Shown: positions 52,430-62,924 of the stretch, in pieces
How positions within the stretch are numbered: position 1 is the stretch's first letter
How the letters are laid out: each line of letters opens with the position of its first letter
Assembly: GCA_949825045.1 (NCBI GenBank)
Contig: OX463820.1
Location: 13,590,501-13,654,500 of the forward strand
DNA length: 64,000 bases
DNA from: Argyresthia goedartella
Taxonomy: Eukaryota; Arthropoda; Insecta; Lepidoptera; Argyresthiidae
Direction: 5' to 3'
Made by a program: the position numbers and the translations under genes
Notes under the pieces: generated by a model
The model's database searches: none
Seen by the model: the letters and a program-made list of their open reading frames with translations, nothing else
Told to the model about the DNA's origin: nothing

Positions 52430-53035
52430 CGATCACTGACCGTGGACATAAGGGAGACTACTATACACTAAAACAAAATCAAGACCCACATACTCGTGAT
52501 GATGATAGTGGTGAAAAAAGCAGGAATACTCCAAGACAGTAATCCGCGATCACTGAGCGTGGACATGCCATCGTAACATTGTCAAAACCGGTAGTTGATA
52601 AACTAACGTTTTTGGTCTCGTTATTTGGCCAACTATCGACAGATAGTAAATTTTAGCTTACTGCTTACTATGTGACACGTTGGTTGATAAAGTAAAGGTT
52701 AAAACCGTTAAATAGTAAACTGTTTTAAACTTTAATTGCAAACCAAATACCCAAACACTGCGGTAGCTTAGGTGAAGACTAGAGGGGGCGAGAACAGCGA
52801 AGCCCCCGAATAGTCTTCGAGTTAGGTCGACATGTTAGAACAAAAGAAACGTAAATTCTAAACCCTGTCGGTCTCGTTACTATCTGTCGATAGTTGATCA
52901 ATTAACGCGTTAGTTTATGAACTAATGGTTATGACTATCTTACGCTGACAGACATAAGGAAGCGTATTGTAAACTAAAACAAAATCAATAGATATGATAA
53001 TGATAGATAACAATGCAGGAATACTCTCCAGACCG
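52430..53035. repeat. MITE-like unit with nested inverted repeats
   Basis: An inner pair of inverted arms (52,586-52,649 and 52,876-52,930) shares ACTATCGACAGATAGTAA and GTTGATAAACTAACG-like sequence. A central hairpin (52,774-52,818) has arms GAAGACTA-AGGGGGC / GCCCCCGAATAGTCTTC. The whole is bracketed by related direct copies (52,450-52,541 and 52,956-53,035) that share ACTAAAACAAAATCAA and GCAGGAATACTC. No coding capacity. It fits a non-autonomous DNA element inserted into a duplicated sequence; target duplication not determined. Confidence 0.6.
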
Positions 53036-53052
53036 GGTATGAAGGTAGGTAC

Positions 53053-53371
53053 TGTAGTGCTCCTAGCACCAATGTCGTACTCCTGAGCACCTCTCAGGAA
53101 TTATAAAGAAGAAGACTGTTTAGTTTAGACCGTTCTGTTTTATTTGATCTTTTAGTTATATACACTTTTTATAAAAGGGATCCACAACTATCGCCATTAC
53201 TCTAATCCTCACTATAATTTAGCTCAGTCACTGGCCGAAGCCTACGTTGAAGTGTGTCACATTGACTTCCACATCCAATCCTCTTTCTTTTTAAAATTAC
53301 AAAATAAGTAACGGTGCCAAAGTGACACCCACTCTAAAGAGGCCCGTATACAATATGCAACCTACCTTACA
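53053..53371 (-). repeat. Gypsy 3' LTR
   Basis: About 319 bp, starting TGTAGTGCTCCTAGCACC and ending CCTTACA on the plus strand. Next to the GTAC duplication. Confidence 0.87.
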
Positions 53372-54818
53372 ATTATTCCCCCCTCCCTTCAAAAAAAAAT
53401 TTTCCAACGGTTTTTTTTTTTTCAAAGTGGCAACCCTAACTCAAAGTCTAAAATCTAAAATGACAACCCTATCTCAAAGTCTAAAATCTAAAAAATATTA
53501 AATGTTAACTTTAAGTTAGTTTGCTATGCATGAAATCTAAAAGACAGTAAATATGCCGCAAGCATAAATTTAAATAACATCAAGTACCCTAATCCTTATC
53601 TGTCCAACCATCCTATTTAACCTACTCAATTAAACATTAAATAACAAACCAAACTACACTTAAGGTGTAGGCTATGCACCTTAAAAAACTTAAATTATAA
53701 CACCCTATGATCCCATCATACAATTATTCGCGGCTTAAAACTAACCTACCTAACGCTAGAAAACTCTCAATTACAATACGAAGGCAAACAGCTGAATCTA
53801 GCTAAGATTTAGCTTCTCGAATAGTTATCATTCGACAAACTTTCTGACAATAAAAACTAGCGAAAAACTTATCAGACAACCATAATACCTCCGTTCCTAA
53901 AATTAATAATAACTCGGATCTTTGCATAGACAATTGTGAACACATTGTAAACTCTTTCCACCGAATGGAAATATTTCAAAAATTAACGCAGGGAAAGATC
54001 AAAGAAAAAAATTATCATTTTCAAATATAGGAAACGTCAACCATATCAACAGGATTAATCTATAGAACCGTATTACTAAGCCACAGCCTAAGAATGAGTT
54101 CATTAAAATTCGTTCCAATAATACGATGAAATCAACTAGCTTTAAAACCGATACTACTACGTACATAAACCTCAACTAATCCATTGGAATTCAGTAAACT
54201 ATCTTTTACTATTAACAGTTTAAGATAATCGCCGTGAGTTGCAACCAATTACCCAAGTAAAGACACTACAAAGAATCTCGAATGTGTATCGAATACCCGA
54301 GTTATCCCACATCAGAAATTACTTTCATTGAGAAACCTTCGTTACCAACTTCGTTATACAATCCATAGTCTCCCCTTACCAAATCATCCCAACTCTATAC
54401 TTTAAGAACGCGGGAACCAAAACAGACCCCTATGACGAATAGCTATTGCCTCGACATACTGCTCTCAAAGATAAAACCAGGCGATCGGTTCAAACAATTA
54501 TTCGAACTGTCGTTTATAAAAGTTTCTCATATAAAGGTAATCTACCACGGAAATCTAGTATGTTACAGATATTTCTTGGGTCTTTGGTGTACGGTCCTCA
54601 TCAGACATCATAGTTCAGCAACAACATGAAAAGAAACACCGGTTAATAAACAATTCATAACTACTACTACTACCGCATACGTGAACCACAAACCATCAAC
54701 CGGGATAAAATTGTATTATACTCCTAATGTATAATTATTTAATATCCTAATGTTCCTATCCTAATCCTATAATTATTTAATGTCCTAATGTATAATTATT
54801 TAATATCAGACGAACCCC
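53372..54818 (-). other. Gypsy 3' non-coding region
   Basis: Between integrase and the 3' LTR. It contains two copies of ACAACCCTA-CTCAAAGTCTA (about 53,432 and 53,462) and three of TATAATTATTTAAT (54,729-54,808). No env-like frame is visible. A 65-codon plus-strand frame at 54,432 is likely chance. Confidence 0.5.
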
Positions 54819-55979
54819 TCAACGCAGCACAAAACGTTTTAAACGATTTGTGTTAACAATAACGCACCGTGACCGTGAGTTCAGACGAATCAGCACATTA
54901 GACCTCCCAACGATCTCAATGACCTTGTATGGTCCATGATACAGACGTGCCAACTTCATATATCTTCCCGTTATCCGCCTTGGTACGTATAACAAAACGC
55001 GCTCGAGTAACTCGCAAAATAGCCGAGTGGCCTCCCGGACTATTGAGAAAATATATTTCATCCGCAGGTCCGTCTTACAATTTAAAAAATATTACCTACC
55101 TAACTTCCTTTCTTGACACGGCACGCACGAAGCTATATAACGCTCTATCTCCTTATCGGCTTTCGGCATGAAATATTTCGACCGAAACCTCTTCAACGTC
55201 TTTGCGAGACCCAAATTACCTCCTGTCCACGCCTCATCATGTAATTCGTTCATTACATTTTGAAACACAGACCTAGGCAATACTAATACCTCCCTAATTT
55301 CTACATCTCTACGTACGCTTTTATATAATAAATTATTTCTCAAACAAAAATCGCTACGCCACGCTTCCGGACGTTCGCTCAACCGCGTTAACCATCTACT
55401 ACAAAATGAATCGTTCTCTTGATCCGCCTGTAACGACTCTACATTGATACTAAAAACTTCCAAACCATCATCATCAGGTTCAGAACGAGAAGAAGACTGA
55501 GGTCCTTCTGTTTCCCGTTTCCCTTCTTCCATTAGCGGATTCCTACCCAAAAAATCTGCCACTACATTGCTTTTCCCCGAGCAATGAACTATCTCGAAAT
55601 CCCATTCTTGAATCGCTAACGCCCATCGCGCTAACCTACCAGACATATCTTTTTTCGACTGTAACCAACATAACGCGCTATGGTCTGTAACAACCTGAAA
55701 ATACGACCCCCAAAGATAATGCCTATAGTGCCTTAACGCCCATACTAACCCCAGACACTCTTTCTCCGTCGTACTATATTTTTTCTCCGCATCCGTTAAC
55801 TTCCTAGACGCATAGGCAACCGGACTCATTTTTTCAACGCCCTGCATCAATACTGCACCTAACGCCTCGTTAGACGCATCCACATAAACTCTCGTAGTAA
55901 CCGACTTATCCCCCGAATAATAGGAAAGTATTGGCGCACAACACATAACCTTCTTAATATACTCGAACGAATTCTGCAA
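54819..55979 (-). pseudogene. Gypsy RNase H and integrase ends (integrase core deleted)
   Basis: RNase H at 55,979-55,560: TRVYVDASNEALGAVLMQ, STTEKECLGLVWALRHYRHY, VVTDHSALCWL, CSGKSNVVADFLGRNP. The integrase zinc-binding region follows (ELHDEAWTGGNLGLAKTLKR, YIASCVPCQERKLGR, ending near 55,092). The frame then jumps directly to the integrase C-terminal region at 55,061-54,819 (ARLYHGPYKVIEIVGRSNVL, VNTNRLKRFVLR). The DDE core of about 200 residues between them is missing. RNase H removes template RNA and integrase inserts cDNA, but this copy cannot make a complete integrase. Confidence 0.86.
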
Positions 55980-55999
55980 TTCTTCATTCCATTGAAACT

Positions 56000-57230
56000 T
56001 TACCCCTTTTTCAATAATTTAGTGAGAGGCAACGATATTCTCGCGAAATTCGATACAAATTTTCTATAATAAGAAAATAAACCTAATAATTGTTTCACAT
56101 CCTTCGTAGATGTGGGAGTTGGAACCTGTTGCATAGCCTTCAGCTTTTTATCACTAGGTTTTACTCCTTCATTCGAGATCAGATAACCTAGCATCTCAAT
56201 CTCGCAAAAACCGAATTTACATTTGGATGGCTTGAAGGTCAAGTTCGCTTCTCTAAACCGCCCAAAAACTTTCTGCAACGTATCGGTAAACTCCCCGAAC
56301 GTTCTACCATACACGATTACATTCATTGTCTGAAACCATAACCCCTTTAAATCTTAAATCCGCTAAAACTTTATCCATCATCCGTTGGAAAACCGCTTGA
56401 CTCGTTGCCAAACCGAACGGAACAACATTAAATTCATAAAGACCCGTGGTCGTGACGAAATCCGTTTTATGCCTACCTTCCGTAATAACCATCTGCCAAT
56501 AACCTGAATTGAGATCTAACTCCGCAAAATACTTGGCCCCGGCCAAACTATCGACAATGTCTTCTATCCGCGGAATAGGATAATTATCCCTACAAATTTT
56601 CTTATTTATTTTCCGATAATCTACACAAAACCTCCATGAATCATCGGGCTTTTTAATTAACACAACGGGCGCAGCATAAGAACTAGTGGATTCCCTAATA
56701 ACACCTAGTTTCAACATCTCCGCGACCTGCTCCTCAATAATTTCTCGTTGCACCGGCGAAACGCGATACGGGTGACAATGAACCGGCTCTTCATCATAAG
56801 TCTTAATATCGACCGACACTATCTCCGACCTACCTAACTGGTCAGTTGTAAACGAAAATCTATCCGCATTCCTATCCAACAACGCCAATAATACCCGCTT
56901 ATCATTCTCACATAAATCCTCCTTTACGATAAACCGTTTATCTTCTGCCCCAAACGCAAATTCGCACGAATCCGATAACCCCGAGAAATAAACGTATTCG
57001 CCCTTTTTTAACTCCTGAAAGTCGATAGAATTTATTACGTCACGATCCTCGATATCCGTGGTTTCCCCGAAGTTCACTTGTTTCCTTCTAGAACCGTCTA
57101 GAAAGTCCGACCCTATCTTTTGTTTTGAAAGAATCCCTAAGCACATGACATTTCGTTTGACCGGCGTCGTGTTTTGTTTCGTATGGAAATTATTGAAAAA
57201 CGGTATTTTCCCTGGAAAAAACACATACAC
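56000..57230 (-). pseudogene. Gypsy reverse transcriptase with damaged active site
   Basis: 57,230-56,304: LGRSEIVSVDIKTYDEEPVH, GVIRESTSSYAAPVVLIKKP, WRFCVDYRKINKKICRDNYP, AELDLNSGYWQMVI (motif A Asp present), VVPFGLATSQAVFQRMMDKV. The YMDD motif should lie at about 56,320; here the DNA reads as TMNVIVYGR in one frame and VMVSDNECNRV in the other, so both catalytic Asp of motif C are lost together with a frame change. 56,326-56,000 continues the thumb (FKPSKCKFGFCEIEMLGYLI, TSTKDVKQLLGLFSYYRKFV). It cannot be active. Confidence 0.87.
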
Positions 57231-57580
57231 GAATGAATAAAATCAATATTCATACCGTTCTTTATTAAAAAATCCACCCCTAAAATAATGCTACAATTCA
57301 AATCAGTTACTACTAAAAATTCCTGTGAAAAGCTAAAATTGTCCAAACTAAAATCTATAACACATTTCCCTACAATTTGCAGCAAACTTCCATTTACCGC
57401 CTTAACCCGTCTCTTCTCCTCTTGCATACATCTCGCACCCACTTGACCTGCCACGGCTGGGCTGATGCATGAAGCTGTAGCGCCTGTATCTAAAAGAGCT
57501 ACCACGTTTACATTTGAACAATTTAATAAAACTAATGGTCTGACCTGCTGATCCGCCTCGACTGCGACGATCTTCCCCAT
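57137..57580 (-). pseudogene. Gypsy protease
   Basis: Starts near 57,580 (MGKIVAVEADQQVRP). The active site LLDTGATASCIS is at about 57,470-57,500, and the second conserved strand IILGVDFLIKNG at about 57,260. The frame runs past the end of the protease into RT-linker sequence and stops at 57,137, overlapping the RT frame by about 90 bases in another register. In Gypsy elements gag, protease and RT are normally joined by one frameshift; here the joins look decayed. Confidence 0.83.
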
Positions 57581-57653
57581 TGGTCGTTCCGCTTCTGTGC
57601 TACGCTGCTGAGCTCGTCTGAGGCCCTCATTCCACAGGTCAGCCTGGTCACCG

Positions 57654-58304
57654 CTATCGGGCTCTAGCGACGACGTGTTGCAAAATCCGCTTGCCTAGGA
57701 CGCAAATTATAATTATTAGTACTAGAAACATTCGGCCTGTCGCCCCCCCTCCCCCCCCCCCCCCCCTATTGCAATGGGCCAAATTCGGTCCAAAAGTTGC
57801 CGGGTTCCTAAACACATTCACATTATCATCACTTCCCGGACTTAATTTCTCCATCTGTACCAGTACCGCCCTTAGCGCCTTCTTATCTACAAAATGGCTC
57901 AACATTAATTTATTTCTAAGATGGTTTTGCAATCCTCTTAAAAATTGCGTTATAAAAATGTCATCTTTAGTAACTCTAGCCTTCCTCGCCAGGTCCCCTA
58001 AATAATGGAAGTAGTCCAACAAACTTCTTTTCTCTTGCTTGGCTTTGTAGAACTTCTCTGCAAAGTCTGTGCTTCCAAACTCCTCATTAAATTTATTCAC
58101 CACCTCGTCAAATGTCTGGGCACTGCCCCTAATTTCCCTAAAAAAATATAAGGCTCCACCTTTTAAATACGAAGGAAATAATAATTTTAATTCCTCCGAC
58201 GATATAAATCTCTTCCTCGATGCAGCATCTCTGAAGTCTTCTAGAAAGTCTTCAAAGGACTCCTGAGGACTCCCCGAAAAACAAGTTGACAACTCCTCCA
58301 TCAT
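57654..58304 (-). pseudogene. Gypsy gag (capsid region)
   Basis: Starts MMEELSTCFSGSPQESFEDF. Residues 10-165 form the helical capsid-like domain of Gypsy gag (LKLLFPSYLKGGALYFFREI, EEFGSTDFAEKFYKAKQEKR, ITQFLRGLQNHLRNKLMLSH). At residues 178-186 a poly-Gly run (G tract, minus strand; C tract on plus at about 57,746-57,767) ends the sensible reading; the following frame looks shifted, and in another register reads NVSSTNNYNLRPRQADFATR. No zinc knuckle is visible. Homopolymer length may be an assembly error. Confidence 0.82.
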
Positions 58305-58586
58305 GAAATAATTTCATAAAATTTTTCACAAAATGTCCGCCGCTATAAAACAATCTTCCCACAACATTTTTCTATTTGATTCTTCACTCGCTTGGCAGGT
58401 CGAGGTAATTCCTAAATAAAAAAATTAAGTACAGAAATATACTTCCCAATGCACATTCGATCCTTCCTCGATTCAGCAAGGTCTGGATCGACGAACACTA
58501 TCCTCTTCTATTACGCCACTTTTTATGACGTCCTTCCTTCTGAAGCAGTCTTCCTATTTCTCCGGCCCGTTTGGCGGCTCCGCCAA

Positions 58587-59149
58587 TATAGTGCTCCTAG
58601 CACCAATAATAATAATAATAATACCTTGGACACCATTTACACACATTGATCTAGCCCCAAACTAGGATTCCCTGTATCTTGGGTACTAGACAACGATACA
58701 CATACTTATATAGAGAAATATTATACTTAGATAGATAAACAACCATAACTAGGGTACAAACATCCGTTCTCGTCAAACAAATATTTGCCCCCACCGGGAC
58801 TCGAACCCGGGACCCTTAAATTCGTAGGCAGCGTCACTGCCGTACTCCTGAGCACCTCTCAGGAATTATAAAGAAGAAGACTGTTTAGTTTAGACCGTTC
58901 TGTTTAATTTGATCTTTTAGTTATATACACTTTTTATAAAAGGGATCCACAACTGGCTCGATAGCCATTACTCTAATCCTCACTATAATTTAGCTCAGTC
59001 ACTGGCCGAAGCCTACGGTGAAGTGTGTCACATTGACTTCCACATCCAATCCTCTTTCTTTTTAAAATTACAAAATAAGTAATGGTGCCAAAGTGACACC
59101 CACTCTAAAGAGGCCCGTATACAATATACAATATACAACCTACCTTATA
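58587..59149 (-). repeat. Gypsy 5' LTR, interrupted by a SINE
   Basis: The LTR parts are 58,587-58,609 and 58,843-59,149. The sequence matches the 3' LTR apart from point differences, a small insertion (GGCTCGAT near 58,952) and a CAATATA duplication near 59,122. The inner end next to TTGGCGGAGCCGCC (minus strand) is the presumed primer-binding side. Confidence 0.85.
58610..58842 (-). repeat. tRNA-derived SINE in the Gypsy LTR, 5'-truncated
   Basis: Same family as 7,025-7,282. On the minus strand the head starts at GCAGTGACGCTGCC and keeps the B box (GGTTCGAGTCC) but lacks the A-box region. The (ATT)n tail is at 58,605-58,622 (plus: AATAATAATAATAATA). No clear target duplication; two LTR bases (GT) are missing at the junction. 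Confidence 0.85.
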
Positions 59150-59229
59150 GTACCTAATAAATATTCCAAGTTAGGAATTTATTACCCACCTACCTTAGAG
59201 CTACTACTTATATCAGTTTGAGTTTGATT

Positions 59230-59567
59230 AAAGTCAAGTCAAAATTAATTTATAATGGTACATATTCACATGATCCGAGTTATCTAATAATTAACATAAC
59301 AAACCGTGACGCATTTTCCCATACGGGGTGGCAGAGGCACAGTAGTGCCCATTTTTAGCCAGTTATCCAAATCTCCATTTTGCGTGAGAGGTGGCTAGCC
59401 CATCCCCACAGCTATGGAGATTGAAGATTTCCTCGCGATTAATTTATCACCCTTAAAATGTCCGTGTAACTTAAGTTATCTCATTGGTACAAGGTCAGCA
59501 ACGGGATTCGCACCTGCACCTCCTGCGTGAGAAGCAAGCGTGAAACCTACTAGACCACGGAGCTCAT
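59230..59567 (-). repeat. tRNA-derived SINE, second family
   Basis: On the minus strand: head with A box TGGTCTAGTAGG and B box GGTGCGAATCC (about 59,500-59,567), then a body containing AATCTCCATAGCTGTGGGGA and GTGCCTCTGCCACCCCGTAT. It ends in an AT-rich part with TTGACTTGACTTTAAT near 59,230. The body is unlike that of the other three SINEs. Confidence 0.7.
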
Positions 59568-59608
59568 GTTATACTATAATAATTCTGTGTTTATAATGAT
59601 TATTTAGT

Positions 59609-59831
59609 TCATCCAACCAATATTATAAATGTGAAAGTAGCGATTTTAATGTTTGGATGTTTGTGTGTTTGAGCTTCGATCGTTAGAGATAGTTTATTAT
59701 TAGATCGCACAGAGATAGTTTATGAGCTAGATTAACATATGGGATACTTTTTGTCCGACTGCACCAGAAGGAGGGTGATGTTATCTGATAATTCCTAGTA
59801 TACGCAGATGAAGTTGCGGGCATCAGCTAGT
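59609..59831 (+). mobile_element. Non-autonomous Helitron-like element
   Basis: Starts TC followed by CCAATATTATAAATGTGAAAG and ends ATGAAGTTGCGGGCATCAGCTAGT. The 3' end pattern (GCGGGC-A-CAGCTAG-T) is the one frequent in lepidopteran Helitrons/Helentrons, as recalled from published consensus ends. 223 bp, no coding. The strong 3' end is the main support. Confidence 0.6.
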
Positions 59832-60832
59832 AATCAATAAATGTGAGGTAAATGTAAAGCTGTTGTATTTTCAGTCAAAGCGGTTCAATACCTTCACGGC
59901 AGAAAAATAATCGAATAACAACTGTTTGTCTTTATTCGCCCATTTCGAGTTAATAGTACAGTAAGTACAGCGAACTACCAGACCGTGTGTCCAGTCCTTA
60001 GTGATAAATACGAATTAACTAGTGACAGGCACAATTGAATGGCGTCGGCGTCTGCCAGTTAGCTGACTAATTCAATGAAAACACTTGTTCCAAACGAATG
60101 CTCAATATATGAGGTCTTGTTAAAGTCAGTTTCAATTATCGTTATGCCCTAATTAAACTAAGTCAGGAAGAGAGGACGCGGCAACTTACCTAAACTAATA
60201 AACCTAAATCAGGATGGAAAGTGGTAATGTAAGCTAAAATATATTTTTGCACGGTCATTCAGGTTGTAAGACTACTTCTGGGGTCCTTACCCCCAGTTTC
60301 AGAAAGAGTGGTCAAATGTAACAAGCGATTAATCGATGATTAATTCAAAATAGCGGCTAGCGATTGCCCGGAATGCGTTTTTGTCATAGCTAATTTTCCT
60401 TTCGGAAACCGGGCAAAAGTCTGATCAGTTTATTTATGTCTCGTCGTTCATGTCATGTGCCGAGTAGGTAGGTTTGTGTTGCCAATCTAAGCCTAATCAA
60501 GTTTGGCGACGCATATTGTCGACAGTAAGTAGGTAGGTTTAAATAGTTAGGTACTTGTACCTACCTTGACCAGGCATATCTTGGAGTAAATAGTATCTAA
60601 GTTTAATTGATTAAACACACTCATCTTTATTGTGAAGACAACCAGGTTCACAACACAAACAGTCAACGATTGTATAATTTTACGACCTGAGACGATGCGG
60701 TAGGTTACGTTCTGTCAGTAGTGATTAGGGAAGATCCAGGGTTTCATTTACAGTTTAACAAGCCTTATTCCGCTTTTGATTGTGTAAAAATTTCTGCCCA
60801 AATATTTTACAAAAATCAAGATTTCGTCGATG
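59832..60832. other. Spacer without recognisable feature
   Basis: AT-rich, several short GGTAGGTA-type repeats (60,464-60,565). No gene that I can support. Confidence 0.35.
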
Positions 60833-60876
60833 CCATGGCGCAGAATGCAATGTAGACATTGCATTCTGCGCCATGG
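60833..60876. repeat. Perfect 44-bp palindrome, 21-nt arms
   Basis: Arms CCATGGCGCAGAATGCAATG-T and its exact complement, with only AG between (60,854-60,855). Lies inside a 119-codon plus-strand frame (60,780-61,139) that I do not recognise. Confidence 0.9.
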
Positions 60877-61334
60877 TGCTACGCAGACAAGTTTTCATCA
60901 GTCTTCTGAGGGCCCTGAACGAATGGTCTGCTGCACACGTTGTAATTGCTATGCAGTTGGAAGGACAAAGTCATAGAAAACGGTGTCTAATTGCAGGGTA
61001 TTTTGTACTTATTTATTTCGAGCTCGCAGAATACGAAGTGTCTGACTTTGAGCTCACGCGGTGTAGGAAAACAAACGTAAAAAACACTAATTCTTTAATC
61101 CTAATCCCGTTTTCTCTATTTTATGGGGGCATAACATAACTAGTTACTTCTAAGAAGGAAAATGGACACATGACATGATTTAGATAAAAAATGGAACTTC
61201 ATATCGTTCTTAATTATAAGACCACATCTATACCTATATATATTATCCAATATACTGTTGTTGTTTGACTAAACTTCATACTTTATGTATGTGTCGACTA
61301 ATTGATGGGTCGGAATTAGAAACAATAAAACTAA
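60877..61334. other. Unassigned, contains open frame of unknown origin
   Basis: The frame from 60,780 continues to 61,139 (FISLLRALNEWSAAHVVIAM, RCLIAGYFVLIYFELAEYEV). Hydrophobic in places, no recognised domain. Transposon remnant or chance. Confidence 0.25.
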
Positions 61335-61800
61335 TCTAATCAAAATTTATTTATTACTATACATATTACATATACTATGAAACGCAATTTTTGGCCTCTT
61401 CACTACATTGGACCATTGTGGGAGAAATGGCAAAGAAATGTGGGTATTTCTATGCCCTTTCTCCCACAATGGTCCAGATTGATTTTTAGATCTATTTTAA
61501 CACTTGTGGTAATGTTTAACTAATACACATCTAACAATATTAATTATTATAAATAATAGGCGGGAATAAATAACTACAGAATTATTAACACTACTCACTT
61601 TTAATAATTCTGTAGTTATTTATTCCTGCACATTATTTATAATAATTAATATTGTAATATGTTCGTTGTTGAGTTAGATTAACCCCATGCATTCCTGTTA
61701 GACAACGTCGTTTTAACATTGATTTTAAATCGCTCAAATGGCAATTAAAAATCTCCAGAGGTATCTTGTTGTAGTAAGCATATCCATAAAAAGCCTGTGC
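61335..61800 (-). repeat. LINE 3' UTR fragment with two hairpins
   Basis: Minus-strand copy of the 3' UTR of the LINE at 2,785-3,200 (shared ACATTGGACCA-TGTGGGAGAA, GATTAACCCCAT, ATCTCCAGAGGTAT). Two long inverted repeats have formed: 61,409-61,427 with 61,458-61,476, and 61,536-61,588 with 61,601-61,653 (53-nt arms, three mismatches, 12-nt loop). The LINE copy at 2.9 kb has a natural short stem at the first position but only one arm of the second. Confidence 0.78.
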
Positions 61801-62624
61801 CTCTCAGTGGGGACATTAATGTGGGCTACATTTATTTATTTATTATGTTATGACTTATTTACTATCTTATGATCTCTAATCTCTAGGACTTATGATTAAG
61901 CTTAGCTCCGAAAAGTGAAAATAGGTATCATGTAATGATTAAAAAAAAATAAGTTTATTATTTAGAAACACAATATTGGTGTCGTCTAAAAGCTAACAAA
62001 ATAAAAAATAATATTAATAAAATAATTCCATTTTGGGAACCAAATTTTGTGGAAATCTGCAATTACTAAAAACTATCGAAAAAATCACTCTTACTTCATA
62101 AACAAAGCGTAATTTTTGTTTACTGTGCACGACAGAACCTGAAATGACTACTTTGTACATAGTTTTTATCTTATTTTGTTTTTTACGTTTTAGGATAAGC
62201 TAGATTAAGTTTTGGTCACGAAATAAAGTTATATTTTCTCATTAGGATTAGGGCCTAGGATGTAAGTTTGTAAATAGTTTAGAATAGGATTGTATTTTAT
62301 TATGTATGTGTTTTTGCTAGCGATTCCATCCCCGGTTAGGTAGGTACACAATTTCTAATAGGAAATAGCACATAGTTTCAGTTTTGCAAGTAAATAATCA
62401 AATTAGAGCACATAATTCCAATTAGAATTCACACTAATTACACTCACTATCTCATAAGAAGGGGAGGAAACCTAGCAAAAACAAGCGAGAGAAAGAGACA
62501 GTGCAACTGTACCTGTCGGCGCATACAGGCGAGCGAGGGGGGCCCCGACTCCCGCAACCTGCGGCATGGGGAAGCGGGGGACGGGGTCATATAAATATTG
62601 AAATCTGTCGCACGCGCGCCTAAC
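61801..62624. other. AT-rich spacer
   Basis: No gene. A-runs near 61,943 and several TTTATTA blocks. The last 110 bases (62,515-62,624) turn GC-rich (GGCGAGCGAGGGGGGCCCCG) and lead into the repeat at 62,625. Confidence 0.35.
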
Positions 62625-62812
62625 GCCATGGCTCACAGTTAATTCTTATTAAGACAACTGTTAAAAACAAAGGGGTTGTTTTTAGTCCGTATACCACACG
62701 AGCTGATGCCCGCTCAATATGTGGGGACCCGGACATAGCAGGGAGGTCTGACTCCTGGGCATGGGTAATTCCATTTTTTTTCCCCTCCAACAAAAAAAAA
62801 AAAAAAAAACGC
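62625..62812 (+). repeat. Retroelement 3' end with poly(A), copy 2
   Basis: Inverted copy of 30,505-30,683, from GCCATGGCTCACAG to an 18-base A run at 62,791-62,808. Confidence 0.77.
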
Positions 62813-62924
62813 GCTCCTCACTCTGTTTTGCGCCGGCGGACAATGCAAATTGTAGGTTTAGGTCTAGAAAATAAGTAAGTAAACGAATGTATACTGTTTT
62901 GTACATGTAAAATGTAAGTTTGAC

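Larger units (their letters stand above)
53053..59149 (-). mobile_element. Gypsy-type LTR retrotransposon, complete ends, internally deleted
   Basis: The LTRs at 53,053-53,371 and 58,587-59,149 (the latter carries a SINE) share long identical stretches, for example GGAATTATAAAGAAGAAGAC. GTAC flanks the element on both sides (53,049-53,052 and 59,150-59,153), a 4-bp target duplication. A purine tract (GAAGGGAGGGGGG, minus strand, 53,380-53,395) precedes the 3' LTR. Gag, protease, RT, RNase H and part of integrase are on the minus strand with frame breaks; the integrase core is deleted. The LTRs differ at several sites, so it is older than the BEL element at 16-21 kb. Confidence 0.9.

Noticed and set aside
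60780..61139. 119-codon gene
   Set aside because: The frame includes the perfect palindrome and reads through it by chance. No domain recognised.
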